Positions 24,601 to 27,525 of a stretch of DNA of 27,525 nucleotides are shown here, piece by piece. Every line of letters starts with the position of its first letter. Within the stretch, counting starts at the first letter, position 1. The DNA is from Chara braunii. Its lineage: Eukaryota; Streptophyta; Charophyceae; Charales; Characeae. The stretch covers positions 1,210,416 through 1,237,940 of the forward strand of contig BFEA01000255.1 of NCBI GenBank assembly GCA_003427395.1, written 5' to 3'. Both the position numbers and the translations under genes were made by a program. A model generated the notes under the pieces. It searched no databases. It was given only the letters and a program-made list of their open reading frames with translations, and was not told where the DNA came from.

Positions 24601-26362
24601 AGCACAGGTAGATGATTCACAGGATACCAAATTAGTAAATTAGCAAACAAATAGATAGTTGGCGAGAGGAGTCAGAGGACCCATGGCCCAGTAGATTTCT
24701 ATGATTACCGGATTGGCCAGCAGGTCAGGAATCGGTCAGTAGATAAATTAAGAAATAGGTAGCTGGCTAAGCAAGCAGATAGGTAAGTAACCAGAGGTGA
24801 GTGCATCGCTAGGTAGAGAGAAGAGGATAGTCTGTTGCTGATGGGGTACACTGACATGCAGTTACAGGTGAACGATGGATCGATAAACAGACAGAGATGT
24901 AGAAGACGGAAGTTTGGAGAGACCGAGAACCCATGACACTCTACCGAGCTCCCAGGCCAGGCCCCACTGGAAATCCTCAAATTGCCCAAGGCCCAAAAGC
25001 GATGTGGCAATCAGAAAAACCTTTCCCATACACTGGAAATCCAAAACAGATGTCCTCAAAATCAATTACCTTGAACAGCTCCGTTTCCTCCACGTAGGAG
25101 ATGTCGATGAGACAATCCAGTCCCGCAAGAAGAGCTTCCCGGTTCTCAACATAGGGCTCCAAAAGTGTGATATGCGCCTACAACAAAAAGCAGTCCACGG
25201 CACACAAGATCAACTCATGTTTGACAATCACAAAATTCCTCATAATTTGAACAACACTTAATCAAGCAAAATTTCAGAGCCCATTCAGCAGGACCGAAGT
25301 GTTCCACCATGGCTGTCACTGCCATTAAAAAAAAGCATTCACAATTTCCAGCAGTCCCCAAAAAAAGTAAATATTCAAGAAAAGTTGACATGTCACAAGT
25401 CAAATCTGCAGAAAGAGAGAGGAATAATTAACCCCATGAGGGCAACCTCGGCCATGAGAAACACTCCCAAAGACGTCCACAAAGAACAACCACTTGAACC
25501 ATTGTTCAGGGCCTCTCCCGGGTCGCATCCTTTCCACCAGTGTCAATAGGTGTAGCAAATCCCAACTGTACAGCACTAGATCTCAGGTAGAAGGTCAGAT
25601 ACTTCTTTCCCAAGCAAGACCCTCAGGCTTTTTCCCAAATACTAATCTCATACTTCATTGGCCGCCCTTTTTCCTCGTTTACTGAAAGACTATGCCAGCT
25701 GGAGGCAGGATTCGGACCTACGTAGAAATATAACCTTCAACAGATTTACAGTCCGTCGCTTTTAACCACTCGGCCACTCTCCCGAAGAATTCAGCATCCT
25801 ACAGGATTTGAACCTGTGACCTTCAACTTAGAAGGTTGTTGCATATAGTCCACTTCGATATTGGTCCAAAGCCTATTAGACGATTAGTTTGCTGCTACAG
25901 ATCACACCCTCCTCCATTATTTCTGCTCAGTGGCCCTTGAATGTCATGTTAAGTGTGGAAACGGAATTCCTTGCCTCCCTCACTCTCATCTGTGCACTCC
26001 AATCCAATACTTTCCACAGGTTTACTTGAATAGGTACCCAGCACAATAAGGGAAGATAGCTGCATCCATGCCCCAGCTGATAAATACAAGTGAACATCAC
26101 AATTTCACTCAAATCAGTATCCATCACAAGAAGAGGAGAAAGGCACATACACTATCCTGAGGATGAACACATCCAAATTCAAACAACGGTTTTTTGCACA
26201 AAGCATGACACGAAAGGGACTCGCACTGGAGGAAGCCAGTGAAAGAAGCAAAGCACTCACCTTGAAGTAGGCGGTGAAAAACAGAGCCAAGTTCTGAATG
26301 AATGCCTGCACGATCCCACAAAGTGAAAATTTTTGTTACCATGCCGTACAACTCATCACCAC

Positions 26363-26407
<45 letters not shown>

Positions 26408-27294
26408 GTCAATCAGCCTCGACCCTTCTGGACTCTTAACAGCATTCGATTTCATCGAAATACCTCACAGGTGGTTGTTCATCGCGAGGAAGCATAATGA
26501 TAACACCCTCTCTGAAGCTGCAAAACCAGCCTGAGGGCCAGGCACACCACATGAACTCGAGGAGAATTACAGGCAGCACCTTGCCCCTACCACAACCCTG
26601 TACCTTCACTAGTGTCAAATCAAAACGGACGACATATGCACCCTCAACTCGACATGGGTATTGGCTTTAGGCTCTCTAACTTCCAAATGCTCAAACAGGA
26701 ATAGTTGCACCAACTGTGAAAGGCAACAAATACAGAGAACCTGCTGAGGAACCAAACACCATTAAAACCAACGGGTTTAGCTGAGTTGGTACTCCTACGA
26801 ACTGTTGAAATACAGACCGAAGTTCGAATCCGGATGAACAGAATCAAACCATTCTGGATTAGCTCGGGCTGGTCAGATCAATGATGATATATAAAGGCCC
26901 TCGCCCTTTTAAAAAGGGAGAAGAACAAAAACAACAAAAGCAAAGGGCAACGAACTGAGTCCATCAGAACGCTGAAGAAAAAGAAAGGAGGGTTAAAGCC
27001 TCAGGGGCAACAAAGCCCTACGATGAGCATGCATGCCATGTGACATCAGTGCCGCGAGCACCTGCAGCGACAAACTGAAAGGACTGAAAACAGTAACCAA
27101 TACCACAATCGAGGGAATAAACTTGCAGTGAACAGTGAACTGAGTAAGGAGCGATGGAGAGTCAATCTGCTGAACGACATCGCCCCGCACGAGATATACA
27201 CGAAACAGGCCATTGGTGACAACATGCGTACCTGATCTTCATCGGACCCCTTCTCGTATGCAGTTGCCAGAGCAGTTCCACGAGGAAGAACCAT
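1470..27294 (-). CDS. XPO1: Exportin-1 (XPO1/CRM1), 22 coding exons, 5' part missing
   Basis: Nuclear export receptor of the importin-beta superfamily. It binds leucine-rich nuclear export signals together with RanGTP and moves cargo through the nuclear pore. Exons joined on the minus strand: 27294-27232, 26305-26261, 25177-25070, 24061-23774, 21439-21380, 19052-18942, 17663-17566, 17305-17197, 15536-15471, 14151-14053, 13151-13071, 10616-10527, 9925-9840, 9406-9326, 8104-7922, 5649-5583, 4785-4675, 4243-4136, 3405-3268, 2825-2685, 2201-2097, 1592-1470. They total 2,361 nt (786 residues plus stop), with no frameshift or internal stop, and phases agree at every junction. Signature blocks include the NES-groove cysteine (LNLCE), the acidic HEAT-9 loop (VEDEDGN), [41 protein letters not shown] and the C-terminal [13 protein letters not shown]. 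All visible donors are GT except one GC (intron 5); the donor of exon 11 lies in the assembly gap. About 290 N-terminal residues (RanGTP-binding CRIME region) lie beyond 27525. The product call is certain at family level; exact exon edges are inferred from homologues I remember. Confidence 0.96.
1593..2096 (-). other. Intron 21, with (GA)n
   Basis: A 504-base intron with GTGAGT donor and CTGCAG acceptor. Apart from the GA tract and nearby A-rich sequence I see nothing in it. Confidence 0.9.
1822..1911. repeat. (GA)n microsatellite, about 45 units
   Basis: An uninterrupted GA dinucleotide run about 90 bases long sits in intron 21. In the XPO1 sense direction it reads CT, about 230 bases upstream of the last acceptor, so it is an unusually long pyrimidine tract in the pre-mRNA. 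Confidence 0.99.
2097..2201 (-). CDS. XPO1: XPO1 exon 21 of window
   Basis: The 35 codons begin [20 protein letters not shown] and end [14 protein letters not shown]. They match VTQFVNGLYESRND...[14 protein letters not shown]. The acceptor is TTTCAG and the donor GTGAGT, phase 0. Confidence 0.95.
2202..2684 (-). other. Intron 20
   Basis: A 483-base intron with GTAATA donor and TTTCAG acceptor. No repeats or genes seen, apart from a short local echo of 'actatcgccatgtaa' / 'actattgccatgtaa' near 2520 and 2565. Confidence 0.85.
2685..2825 (-). CDS. XPO1: XPO1 exon 20 of window
   Basis: The 47 codons include [35 protein letters not shown] and NMTAAE. The matching plant block is LTEPLWDATTVPYPYPDNAAFVREYTIKLLSSSF; the Tyr/Pro-rich centre differs. 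The acceptor is AACAG and the donor GTAATA, phase 0. Confidence 0.95.
2826..3267 (-). other. Intron 19, with dispersed repeat copy A
   Basis: A 442-base intron with GTGAGT donor and AACAG acceptor. More than half of it (about 2864-3166) is a repeat shared with intron 11. Confidence 0.85.
2864..3166 (+). repeat. Dispersed intronic repeat, copy A
   Basis: It aligns over about 300 bases in direct orientation with 11569-11865. Shared landmarks in order are: CAGCACAGTC, GCCTCATCATC, GCTTGTGATA, ACATTT-CAGA-CAGTC, ATGCGCT-like/GTGCGCTACATGGAAG, GGTGAGC, ATATC-GAGGAGAA and ACAGCTCTCA. Many mismatches and small indels separate the copies, so the duplication is old. No ORF or terminal repeats are recognised, and the family is unknown to me. 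Confidence 0.75.
3268..3405 (-). CDS. XPO1: XPO1 exon 19 of window
   Basis: The 46 codons include [35 protein letters not shown] and LQHLFCL. The acceptor is TGGCAG and the donor GTGAGT, phase 0. Confidence 0.96.
3406..4135 (-). other. Intron 18
   Basis: A 730-base intron with GTGAGG donor and TGGCAG acceptor. It contains a C-rich stretch at about 3692-3733. Otherwise nothing recognised. Confidence 0.85.
4136..4243 (-). CDS. XPO1: XPO1 exon 18 of window
   Basis: The 36 codons begin [18 protein letters not shown] and end [10 protein letters not shown]. The acceptor is ATGCAG and the donor GTGAGG, phase 0. Near identical to plant XPO1. Confidence 0.96.
4244..4674 (-). other. Intron 17
   Basis: A 431-base intron with GTAAGA donor and ATGCAG acceptor. 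Nothing recognised on either strand. A plus-strand 303-codon open frame crosses it and both flanking exons, but looks like chance. Confidence 0.85.
4675..4785 (-). CDS. XPO1: XPO1 exon 17 of window
   Basis: The 37 codons begin [18 protein letters not shown] and continue [19 protein letters not shown]. The acceptor is CTCCAG and the donor GTAAGA, phase 0. Highly conserved block. Confidence 0.96.
4786..5582 (-). other. Intron 16, with (ATC)n
   Basis: A 797-base intron with GTAAGT donor and CTCCAG acceptor. It carries an ATC trinucleotide tract at 4992-5024. No gene recognised. Confidence 0.85.
4992..5024. repeat. (ATC)n microsatellite
   Basis: About 11 uninterrupted CAT/ATC units in intron 16. 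A longer tract of the same unit lies at 26352-26407. Confidence 0.98.
5583..5649 (-). CDS. XPO1: XPO1 exon 16 of window
   Basis: A base completing Lys plus 22 codons read [16 protein letters not shown] then FECTLD. This matches plant YKATMLDDVPHIFEAVFQCTLE. The KL, EIP and FECTL residues are those of animal CRM1. The acceptor is TTACAG and the donor GTAAGT. It falls within a minus-strand stretch with no long ORF of its own, so it was found by homology and phase. Confidence 0.93.
6289..6372 (+). repeat. Left terminal inverted repeat of the MULE
   Basis: Starts GGGAAAATTGCATGTGCC, then TTTAAAGATAGGAATA, CCGCTATACCCAGTCC and TTGCATCTGTACCC. Each block is found in reverse complement at the right end. 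Confidence 0.85.
6642..6666. repeat. Perfect 9-bp hairpin with CACGTG cores
   Basis: CACGTGCGC, a 7-base loop, then GCGCACGTG. Each arm contains the palindrome CACGTG (G-box/E-box type). It lies inside the MULE, in a local GC-rich patch (6635-6700) with further CGTGCGCAC motifs. Confidence 0.9.
7395..7423. repeat. (CT)n microsatellite
   Basis: About 14 CT units inside the MULE, followed 30 bases later by a run of 25 T (7454-7478) and an ambiguous base at 7481. Confidence 0.98.
7541..7689 (-). repeat. Right terminal inverted repeat of the MULE, partly duplicated
   Basis: Read inward from 7689: GGGAAAATTGCATCTGTA, TTAAAGATGGGAATA, CCGCTATACCCAGTCC. The same block order then begins again (AAATTGCATCTGTACCCC, AAAGATGGGAATA, ACTATACCCAG) at about 7605-7551. 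The right end thus holds two tandem copies, about 80 bases apart, of one subterminal unit. Confidence 0.8.
7922..8104 (-). CDS. XPO1: XPO1 exon 15 of window
   Basis: One base, 60 codons and two bases. Key blocks are [37 protein letters not shown] and [16 protein letters not shown]. The acceptor is ATACAG. The donor GTAAGT splits a Lys codon (AA|G). The following intron carries the Mutator-like element. Confidence 0.96.
8105..9325 (-). other. Intron 14, with 55-bp minisatellite
   Basis: A 1,221-base intron with GTGAGT donor and ATACAG acceptor. Apart from the minisatellite at 8361-8665 I recognise nothing. Confidence 0.9.
8361..8665. repeat. Minisatellite, about 55-bp unit, 5-6 copies
   Basis: Each unit begins GACAATTGAAAGCTGGTCTC, then has a GGCAGAGAATAGATGGCCC-like middle and CTCTGCACAG end. 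Unit starts are at 8361, 8416, 8471, 8526, 8556 and 8609. The spacings are therefore 55, 55, 55, 30 and 53. The fourth unit has lost about 25 bases from its middle. Copies differ by a few substitutions. Confidence 0.95.
9326..9406 (-). CDS. XPO1: XPO1 exon 14 of window
   Basis: A base completing Arg is followed by 26 codons and AG of another Arg. It reads [18 protein letters not shown] and then SFVKLL, the plant-type MYSEL...EGGPYASKTSFVKLL block. The acceptor is GTGCAG and the donor GTGAGT. Confidence 0.95.
   Translation of the reverse strand, partial: DVQRADQLNHCGRWALCIKKFFCQIA
9407..9839 (-). other. Intron 13, strand-asymmetric pyrimidine tract
   Basis: A 433-base intron with GTAAGG donor and GTGCAG acceptor. 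The plus strand at 9495-9605 is almost all C and T, with two copies of a 20-base unit CTCCTTTCGC(C/T)TCTCCTCCT. The pre-mRNA strand is therefore a GA-rich tract. Confidence 0.9.
9840..9925 (-). CDS. XPO1: XPO1 exon 13 of window
   Basis: There are 28 codons plus AG of a split Arg codon. The block reads [16 protein letters not shown] then [14 protein letters not shown] and IYLD resemble animal CRM1 (GHPF, IYLD) rather than the land-plant GTYF and IFLD. The acceptor is TTGCAG and the donor GTAAGG. Confidence 0.95.
9926..10526 (-). other. Intron 12
   Basis: A 601-base intron with GTAATT donor and TTGCAG acceptor. Nothing recognised. Confidence 0.85.
10527..10616 (-). CDS. XPO1: XPO1 exon 12 of window
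   Basis: The 30 codons begin [17 protein letters not shown] and end [10 protein letters not shown], matching KWAEIIGQARHSVEFLK and VLNILQ. The acceptor is TATCAG and the donor GTAATT, phase 0. Confidence 0.95.
11569..11865 (+). repeat. Dispersed intronic repeat, copy B
   Basis: Partner of 2864-3166 in the same orientation, with conserved landmarks GTCCAGCACAGTC, CAGCCTCATCATC, TGCTTGTGATA, CGACATTTACAGAACAGTC, GAAATGCGCT-CAAGGAAGC and GAACAGCTCTCAGCGGA. No coding capacity seen. Confidence 0.75.
12546..12636. repeat. Compound (CT)n(CA)n microsatellite at gap edge
   Basis: About 27 CT units run straight into 18 CA units, ending at the N run. The same compound order occurs at 27430-27525. The gap is probably caused by this repeat. 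Confidence 0.98.
12637..13070. other. Assembly gap (434 N)
   Basis: An unresolved run of N between a CA repeat and XPO1 exon 11. Any frame reported across it is meaningless. Confidence 1.
13071..13151 (-). CDS. XPO1: XPO1 exon 11 of window, abutting assembly gap
   Basis: The 27 codons begin [18 protein letters not shown] and end KLMEPPNL at the very edge of the N run. Homologues read PNQKWAEII here, and the next exon starts RWSEII. The coding part therefore probably stops within a base or two of the gap, with its donor inside the gap. No residue appears to be missing. Confidence 0.9.
13152..14052 (-). other. Intron 10
   Basis: A 901-base intron with GTAAGT donor and CAG acceptor before VGYMIQ. 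A short AT-rich ATATATAGAT/ATATATATAG patch lies near 13560-13590. Nothing else recognised. Confidence 0.85.
14053..14151 (-). CDS. XPO1: XPO1 exon 10 of window
   Basis: The 33 codons include [17 protein letters not shown] and QIHTFYEA. They match ENEPFVSELL...HQIHSFYES of plants. The acceptor is ATGCAG and the donor GTAAGT, phase 0. The next exon begins VGYMIQAE. Confidence 0.95.
14564..14620 (-). pseudogene. tRNA-like relic (Leu-like?)
   Basis: The minus strand holds a perfect T-arm: GTAGG, loop TTCAAAT, CCTAC, with a D-arm-like ACTGGTAAACTCG about 20 bases before it. The anticodon arm is missing. The D-arm wording resembles organellar tRNA-Leu, but identity is a guess. Confidence 0.45.
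14872..15191. mobile_element. Candidate short inverted-repeat element (MITE-like)
   Basis: CAATCCAGACGT..GAACGG at 14872-14891 is the inverse of CCGTCCAAACGTCTGGATTG at 15172-15191, 17 of 20 positions matching. The interior is A-rich. Related GTCTGGA and GTCCGGATC motifs recur on both sides, including a partial direct repeat of GTCTGGAT..CTGGTGTCC at 14909 and 15181. I could not find a convincing target duplication, so the borders are uncertain. Confidence 0.45.
15471..15536 (-). CDS. XPO1: XPO1 exon 9 of window
   Basis: The 22 codons begin [18 protein letters not shown] and end VILQ, near identical to plant XPO1. The acceptor is CCCACAG. The donor is GTAA followed by an ambiguous base at 15466. 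Confidence 0.96.
15733..15888. repeat. Exact 78-bp tandem duplication
   Basis: 15733-15810 and 15811-15888 appear identical, beginning AATGAATCCTAAAATAAGAT and ending GCAGAAGGATGCTAC. A fragment (AAGATGCTACAAGAACC) recurs at about 15931. No substitutions means the duplication is very recent or an assembly artefact. Confidence 0.97.
16071..16449. repeat. Diverged tandem duplication, about 186-bp unit
   Basis: Copy 1 (16071-16256) and copy 2 (16257 to about 16449) share AAGGGCCAGATG, GAGGACCT, TCATAGACCCAGTC, TGAGCAGTT, TGTTTGAGGGGCTGC/TTTTTGAGGGGTTGC and other blocks, with many substitutions and short indels. This is an old duplication, unlike the exact 78-bp one 200 bases away. Confidence 0.9.
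17197..17305 (-). CDS. XPO1: XPO1 exon 8 of window (NES groove)
   Basis: One base plus 36 codons encode [18 protein letters not shown] and then a block ending [12 protein letters not shown]. This is the most conserved part of XPO1. [11 protein letters not shown] has Thr where human and Arabidopsis have Asn, beside the groove Lys. The acceptor is GACAG and the donor GTCCGT. The intron upstream is the shortest here (260 bases). Confidence 0.96.
17306..17565 (-). other. Intron 7, shortest
   Basis: 260 bases, GTACGT donor, GACAG acceptor. It separates the two exons encoding the NES groove. Nothing else in it. Confidence 0.92.
17566..17663 (-). CDS. XPO1: XPO1 exon 7 of window (NES-groove cysteine)
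   Basis: The exon has 32 codons plus two bases of a split Met codon. It begins [18 protein letters not shown] and ends KAVIASNI. The Cys codon at 17618-17616 corresponds to human Cys528, the leptomycin-B target in the NES groove, so an LMB-sensitive type is predicted. Groove lysines in GKDHKA are kept. The donor GTACGT cuts inside the Met codon (AT|G), and the next exon begins G-TAT, restoring NIMYVVGQY. Confidence 0.95.
17664..18941 (-). other. Intron 6
   Basis: A 1,278-base intron with GTGCGT donor and TTGCAG acceptor. A G-rich stretch lies at 18268-18299. No gene, tRNA or transposon recognised. Confidence 0.85.
18942..19052 (-). CDS. XPO1: XPO1 exon 6 of window
   Basis: The 37 codons begin [14 protein letters not shown] and continue [17 protein letters not shown], ending MGEDQ. 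The [17 protein letters not shown] block is diagnostic for XPO1. The acceptor is TGTGCAG and the donor GTGCGT, phase 0. Confidence 0.96.
19053..21379 (-). other. Intron 5, GC-AG type
   Basis: A 2,327-base intron with donor AG|GCAAGT and acceptor TGTGCAG. GC-AG introns are a known minor class of U2 introns, usually with a donor that otherwise fits the consensus closely, as here. The interior shows only a small GAATACTT repeat (19493-19516) and an A-rich patch near 21095-21125. No gene recognised. Confidence 0.9.
21380..21439 (-). CDS. XPO1: XPO1 exon 5 of window, followed by a GC donor
   Basis: The 20 codons are [20 protein letters not shown], matching [20 protein letters not shown] of plants. 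The acceptor is GATGCAG. The donor reads CAG|GCAAGT, a textbook GC-type donor. No GT donor nearby would keep the frame with the next exon. Confidence 0.95.
21886..22080. repeat. Tandem duplication of trnK 3' half plus trailer
   Basis: CAAGTTAGTTGCCT(G/A)ACAGG at 21886 recurs at 22008, and ATATCCCTATGGGGTATAGC at 21957 recurs at 22051. The offset is 122 bases at one end and 94 at the other, because the first copy holds an extra internal repeat of about 28 bases (CCTGA-AGGAGTACA-ATATG). Confidence 0.85.
21966..22007 (-). pseudogene. trnK: 3' half of a second mitochondrial-type trnK
   Basis: The minus strand reads GTTTTAACCTAATGG, TCGCAGGTCCAAATCCTGC, TATACCCC. It lacks the 5' half. Its variable region and 7-base T-loop are closer to the standard gene than the longer copy at 22061-22134. 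It results from a tandem duplication of the trnK 3' half with its trailer. Confidence 0.75.
22061..22134 (-). pseudogene. trnK: tRNA-Lys(UUU) of mitochondrial type, degenerate
   Basis: A 74-base cloverleaf on the minus strand: acceptor GGGTGTA/TATACCC with one G-U pair, D-arm TAGCTTAGTTGGTAGAGCA, anticodon loop CTTTTAA (UUU), T-stem GCAGG/CCTGC. Two faults are visible: a 2-base insertion after the anticodon stem (CCTATAATGG against CCTAATGG), and a T-loop of 6 bases instead of 7. The wording matches plant mitochondrial trnK(UUU), not a nuclear tRNA-Lys. It is most likely a nuclear copy of mitochondrial DNA, probably non-functional. Confidence 0.8.
22145..22170 (-). pseudogene. 3' end of mitochondrial-type tRNA-Met
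   Basis: The minus strand reads GTTCAAATCCTACTAAGCCTA, ending 10 bases before the 5' end of trnK. This matches the T-arm and acceptor end of plant mitochondrial elongator trnM. The 5' part is missing here; a 5' piece of a trnM lies at 22950-23005. Identification rests on remembered sequence. Confidence 0.5.
22950..23005 (-). pseudogene. 5' two-thirds of mitochondrial-type tRNA-Met(CAU)
   Basis: The minus strand reads GCTTATAGAGTTTAATAGGG, then GGTTCAAATGCACACC, the anticodon loop TCATAAC (CAU) and GGTGATATTG. This fits the mitochondrial elongator trnM, with small insertions. The T-arm and 3' acceptor are decayed. Confidence 0.6.
23111..23174 (+). pseudogene. tRNA-like relic, anticodon GAC or decayed GAU
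   Basis: The plus strand has TTAGTTGGTTACAGC (shortened D-arm), TATGC-CCGACAA-GTGTG (five pairs, mostly G-U), and ATAGTTCAATCCTACTTCGGCCCA (T-arm and acceptor). The 5' acceptor strand is missing. It looks like an organelle/bacterial-type tRNA-Ile or tRNA-Val copy. The anticodon assignment is uncertain because of decay. Confidence 0.45.
23321..23344. repeat. (CAA)n microsatellite
   Basis: ACAACAGCAACAACAACAAC, followed by AACA, in intron 4. Confidence 0.9.
23774..24061 (-). CDS. XPO1: XPO1 exon 4 of window (HEAT-9 acidic loop)
   Basis: The largest visible exon has 96 codons. It starts [14 protein letters not shown], passes a variable linker (residues about 15-50), and ends with the conserved [16 protein letters not shown] and [16 protein letters not shown] blocks. 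In known CRM1 structures the VEDEDGN stretch is part of the HEAT-9 loop, which contacts Ran and controls cargo release. The linker is unlike the one I remember for land plants. The acceptor is GTGCAG and the donor GTGGGT, phase 0. Confidence 0.96.
24062..25069 (-). other. Intron 3, with GAGATGAGA minisatellite
   Basis: A 1,008-base intron with GTAATT donor and GTGCAG acceptor. It holds the 9-bp minisatellite and, at 24580-24910, purine-rich degenerate GATAG/TAGGTAG sequence. No gene recognised. Confidence 0.88.
24445..24576. repeat. Minisatellite, 9-bp unit AGAGATGAG
   Basis: About 14 units on the plus strand, with a central higher-order variant AGAGATGGGAGTGGTGGG repeated twice. Many antisense SHLSHL or SLSSLS frames here are artefacts of the repeat. 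Confidence 0.95.
25070..25177 (-). CDS. XPO1: XPO1 exon 3 of window
   Basis: There are 36 codons. The second half, [20 protein letters not shown], matches LLAGLEYLINISYVDDTEVF of plant XPO1. The acceptor is TTGTAG and the donor GTAATT, phase 0. Confidence 0.95.
25697..25783 (-). pseudogene. trnY: tRNA-Tyr(GUA) of mitochondrial type, acceptor broken
   Basis: A class-II tRNA on the minus strand: GGGAGAG, TGGCCGAGTGGTTAAAAGCG, anticodon stem ACGGA/TCTGT with loop CTGTAAA (GUA), long variable arm, T-arm GTAGG-TCCGAAT-CCTGC. The 3' acceptor strand reads CTCCAGC where CTCTCCC is needed, so only a few pairs can form. It matches plant mitochondrial/bacterial-type trnY and not a eukaryotic nuclear tRNA-Tyr, which would be class I and usually carries an intron. 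Confidence 0.8.
25793..25852 (-). pseudogene. trnR: tRNA-Arg(UCU) of mitochondrial type, 5' truncated
   Basis: The minus strand has GCAACAACCTTCTAAGTTG, with anticodon TCT in a CTTCTAA loop, then AAGGTCACAGGTTCAAATCC and TGTAGGATGC. The 5' acceptor strand and first half of the D-arm are absent; a GGACTATAT remnant stands in their place. It ends about 9 bases before trnY, so the two were probably copied as one block of mitochondrial DNA. Confidence 0.72.
26261..26305 (-). CDS. XPO1: XPO1 exon 2 of window
   Basis: A short 15-codon exon, [15 protein letters not shown], is nearly identical to the [15 protein letters not shown] block of plant XPO1. The acceptor is TGCAG and the donor GTGAGT, phase 0 at both ends. 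Confidence 0.95.
26352..26407. repeat. (ATC)n microsatellite
   Basis: About 16 uninterrupted units, preceded by CACCACC. Confidence 0.98.
26773..26945 (+). mobile_element. Candidate tRNA-derived SINE
   Basis: The plus strand has a pol III A-box-like TAGCTGAGTTGG (26778-26789) and B-box-like AGTTCGAATCC (26821-26831), at tRNA spacing. The rest does not fold as a good tRNA. About 100 bases of unrelated body follow, with a CCCTTTTAAAAAGGG palindrome at 26906-26920 and an A-rich tail (AAGAACAAAAACAACAAAAG). Head plus body plus A-rich tail is SINE architecture. No clear target duplication was found. Confidence 0.45.
27232..27294 (-). CDS. XPO1: XPO1 exon 1 of window
   Basis: The 21 codons begin [16 protein letters not shown] and end SDEDQ. 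They match the region written IILPPSTKIPEAYSSGSGEEQ in Arabidopsis XPO1, here strongly diverged. The acceptor is TGCAG and the donor GTACGC, both phase 0. This is the 5'-most exon visible; the preceding exon should lie upstream of 27525. Confidence 0.85.
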
Positions 27295-27427
27295 CTGCAC
27301 ACAGAATTACAAAAGAACGCTGTCCATGAGCATGCCACAAAGGCCACTAACAGCAAACACGATATAGAATGGCCATCCTGGAACAAGCAAGCACTCAAAG
27401 AGCATAGACAGATGCACACATGCACGG

Positions 27428-27429
<2 letters not shown>

Positions 27430-27508
<79 letters not shown>

Positions 27509-27525
27509 CACACACACACACACAC
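27430..27525. repeat. Compound (CT)n(CA)n microsatellite at window end
   Basis: About 20 CT units followed by about 27 CA units with a single CG interruption near 27500. It runs off the window. Same order and orientation as at 12546-12636. It lies in the intron upstream of the first visible exon. Confidence 0.98.

Larger units (their letters stand above)
25178..26260 (-). other. Intron 2, with trnR-trnY relic pair
   Basis: A 1,083-base intron with GTGAGT donor and TTGTAG acceptor. Apart from the two tRNA relics at 25697-25852, nothing recognised. Confidence 0.88.
26306..27231 (-). other. Intron 1 of window, with (ATC)n and SINE-like element
   Basis: A 926-base intron with GTACGC donor and TGCAG acceptor. 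It contains an ATC tract (26352-26407) and a tRNA-headed element (26773-26945). No gene otherwise. Confidence 0.88.

Noticed and set aside
24232-24650. Repetitive SSLSSL/SHLSHL and DERDER frames
   Set aside because: Products of the 9-bp minisatellite, located in an intron.
1-27525. A prokaryotic or viral system hidden in the window
   Set aside because: All supported coding sequence is spliced XPO1. No reverse transcriptase, integrase, capsid, toxin-antitoxin or restriction-like protein was recognised on either strand.

Overview
The window is eukaryotic nuclear DNA. It is dominated by one gene on the minus strand: most of an exportin-1 (XPO1/CRM1) gene, the karyopherin that carries leucine-rich NES cargo out of the nucleus with RanGTP. 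I could place 22 coding exons, running from 27294 down to the stop codon at 1470. Together they give 2,361 coding bases, or 786 residues plus the stop, with an open and phase-consistent frame throughout. By comparison with known XPO1 proteins (about 1,070-1,080 aa), roughly the first 290 residues lie beyond the right edge. Coding sequence is only about 9% of the 25.8-kb span; the rest is introns of 260 to about 2,450 bases.

Organism: the C-terminus, the HEAT-repeat 9 acidic loop and many blocks are of plant (streptophyte) type. Several positions, however, keep residues found in animal CRM1 and changed in land plants (GQPF, IYLD, VGYMIQ, KL..EIP..F..VFECTL). Large introns, long CT/GA and CA microsatellites and relics of plant-type mitochondrial tRNAs point the same way. 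My best inference is a streptophyte alga outside the land plants, with a large genome, such as a Chara-like charophyte. This is not proven by the window.

Layout, left to right: 1-1469 is the 3' flank/3' UTR with no recognisable gene. From 1470 to 10616 come the C-terminal exons. They surround a 1,401-bp Mutator-like non-autonomous transposon (6289-7689, perfect 9-bp target duplication), a 55-bp minisatellite (8361-8665) and one copy of a dispersed repeat. From 10617 to 13070 is the largest intron, with the second copy of that dispersed repeat, a CT/CA microsatellite and a 434-base assembly gap. From 13071 to 19052 are the exons for the HEAT repeats of the NES-binding region, with tandem duplications and an inverted-repeat element in the introns. 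From 19053 to 27525 are long introns, one of them with a GC-AG splice pair. They hold a scatter of mitochondrial-type tRNA relics (Lys, Met, Tyr, Arg and others), a tRNA-headed SINE-like element and a microsatellite at the window edge.

I see no operon, CRISPR array, defence system or other new multi-gene system. The interesting material is the evolutionary signal in XPO1, the GC-AG intron, the transposon, and the organelle-derived tRNA debris in introns 2 and 4. Intron and exon numbers are local to this window, counted from the 5'-most visible exon.
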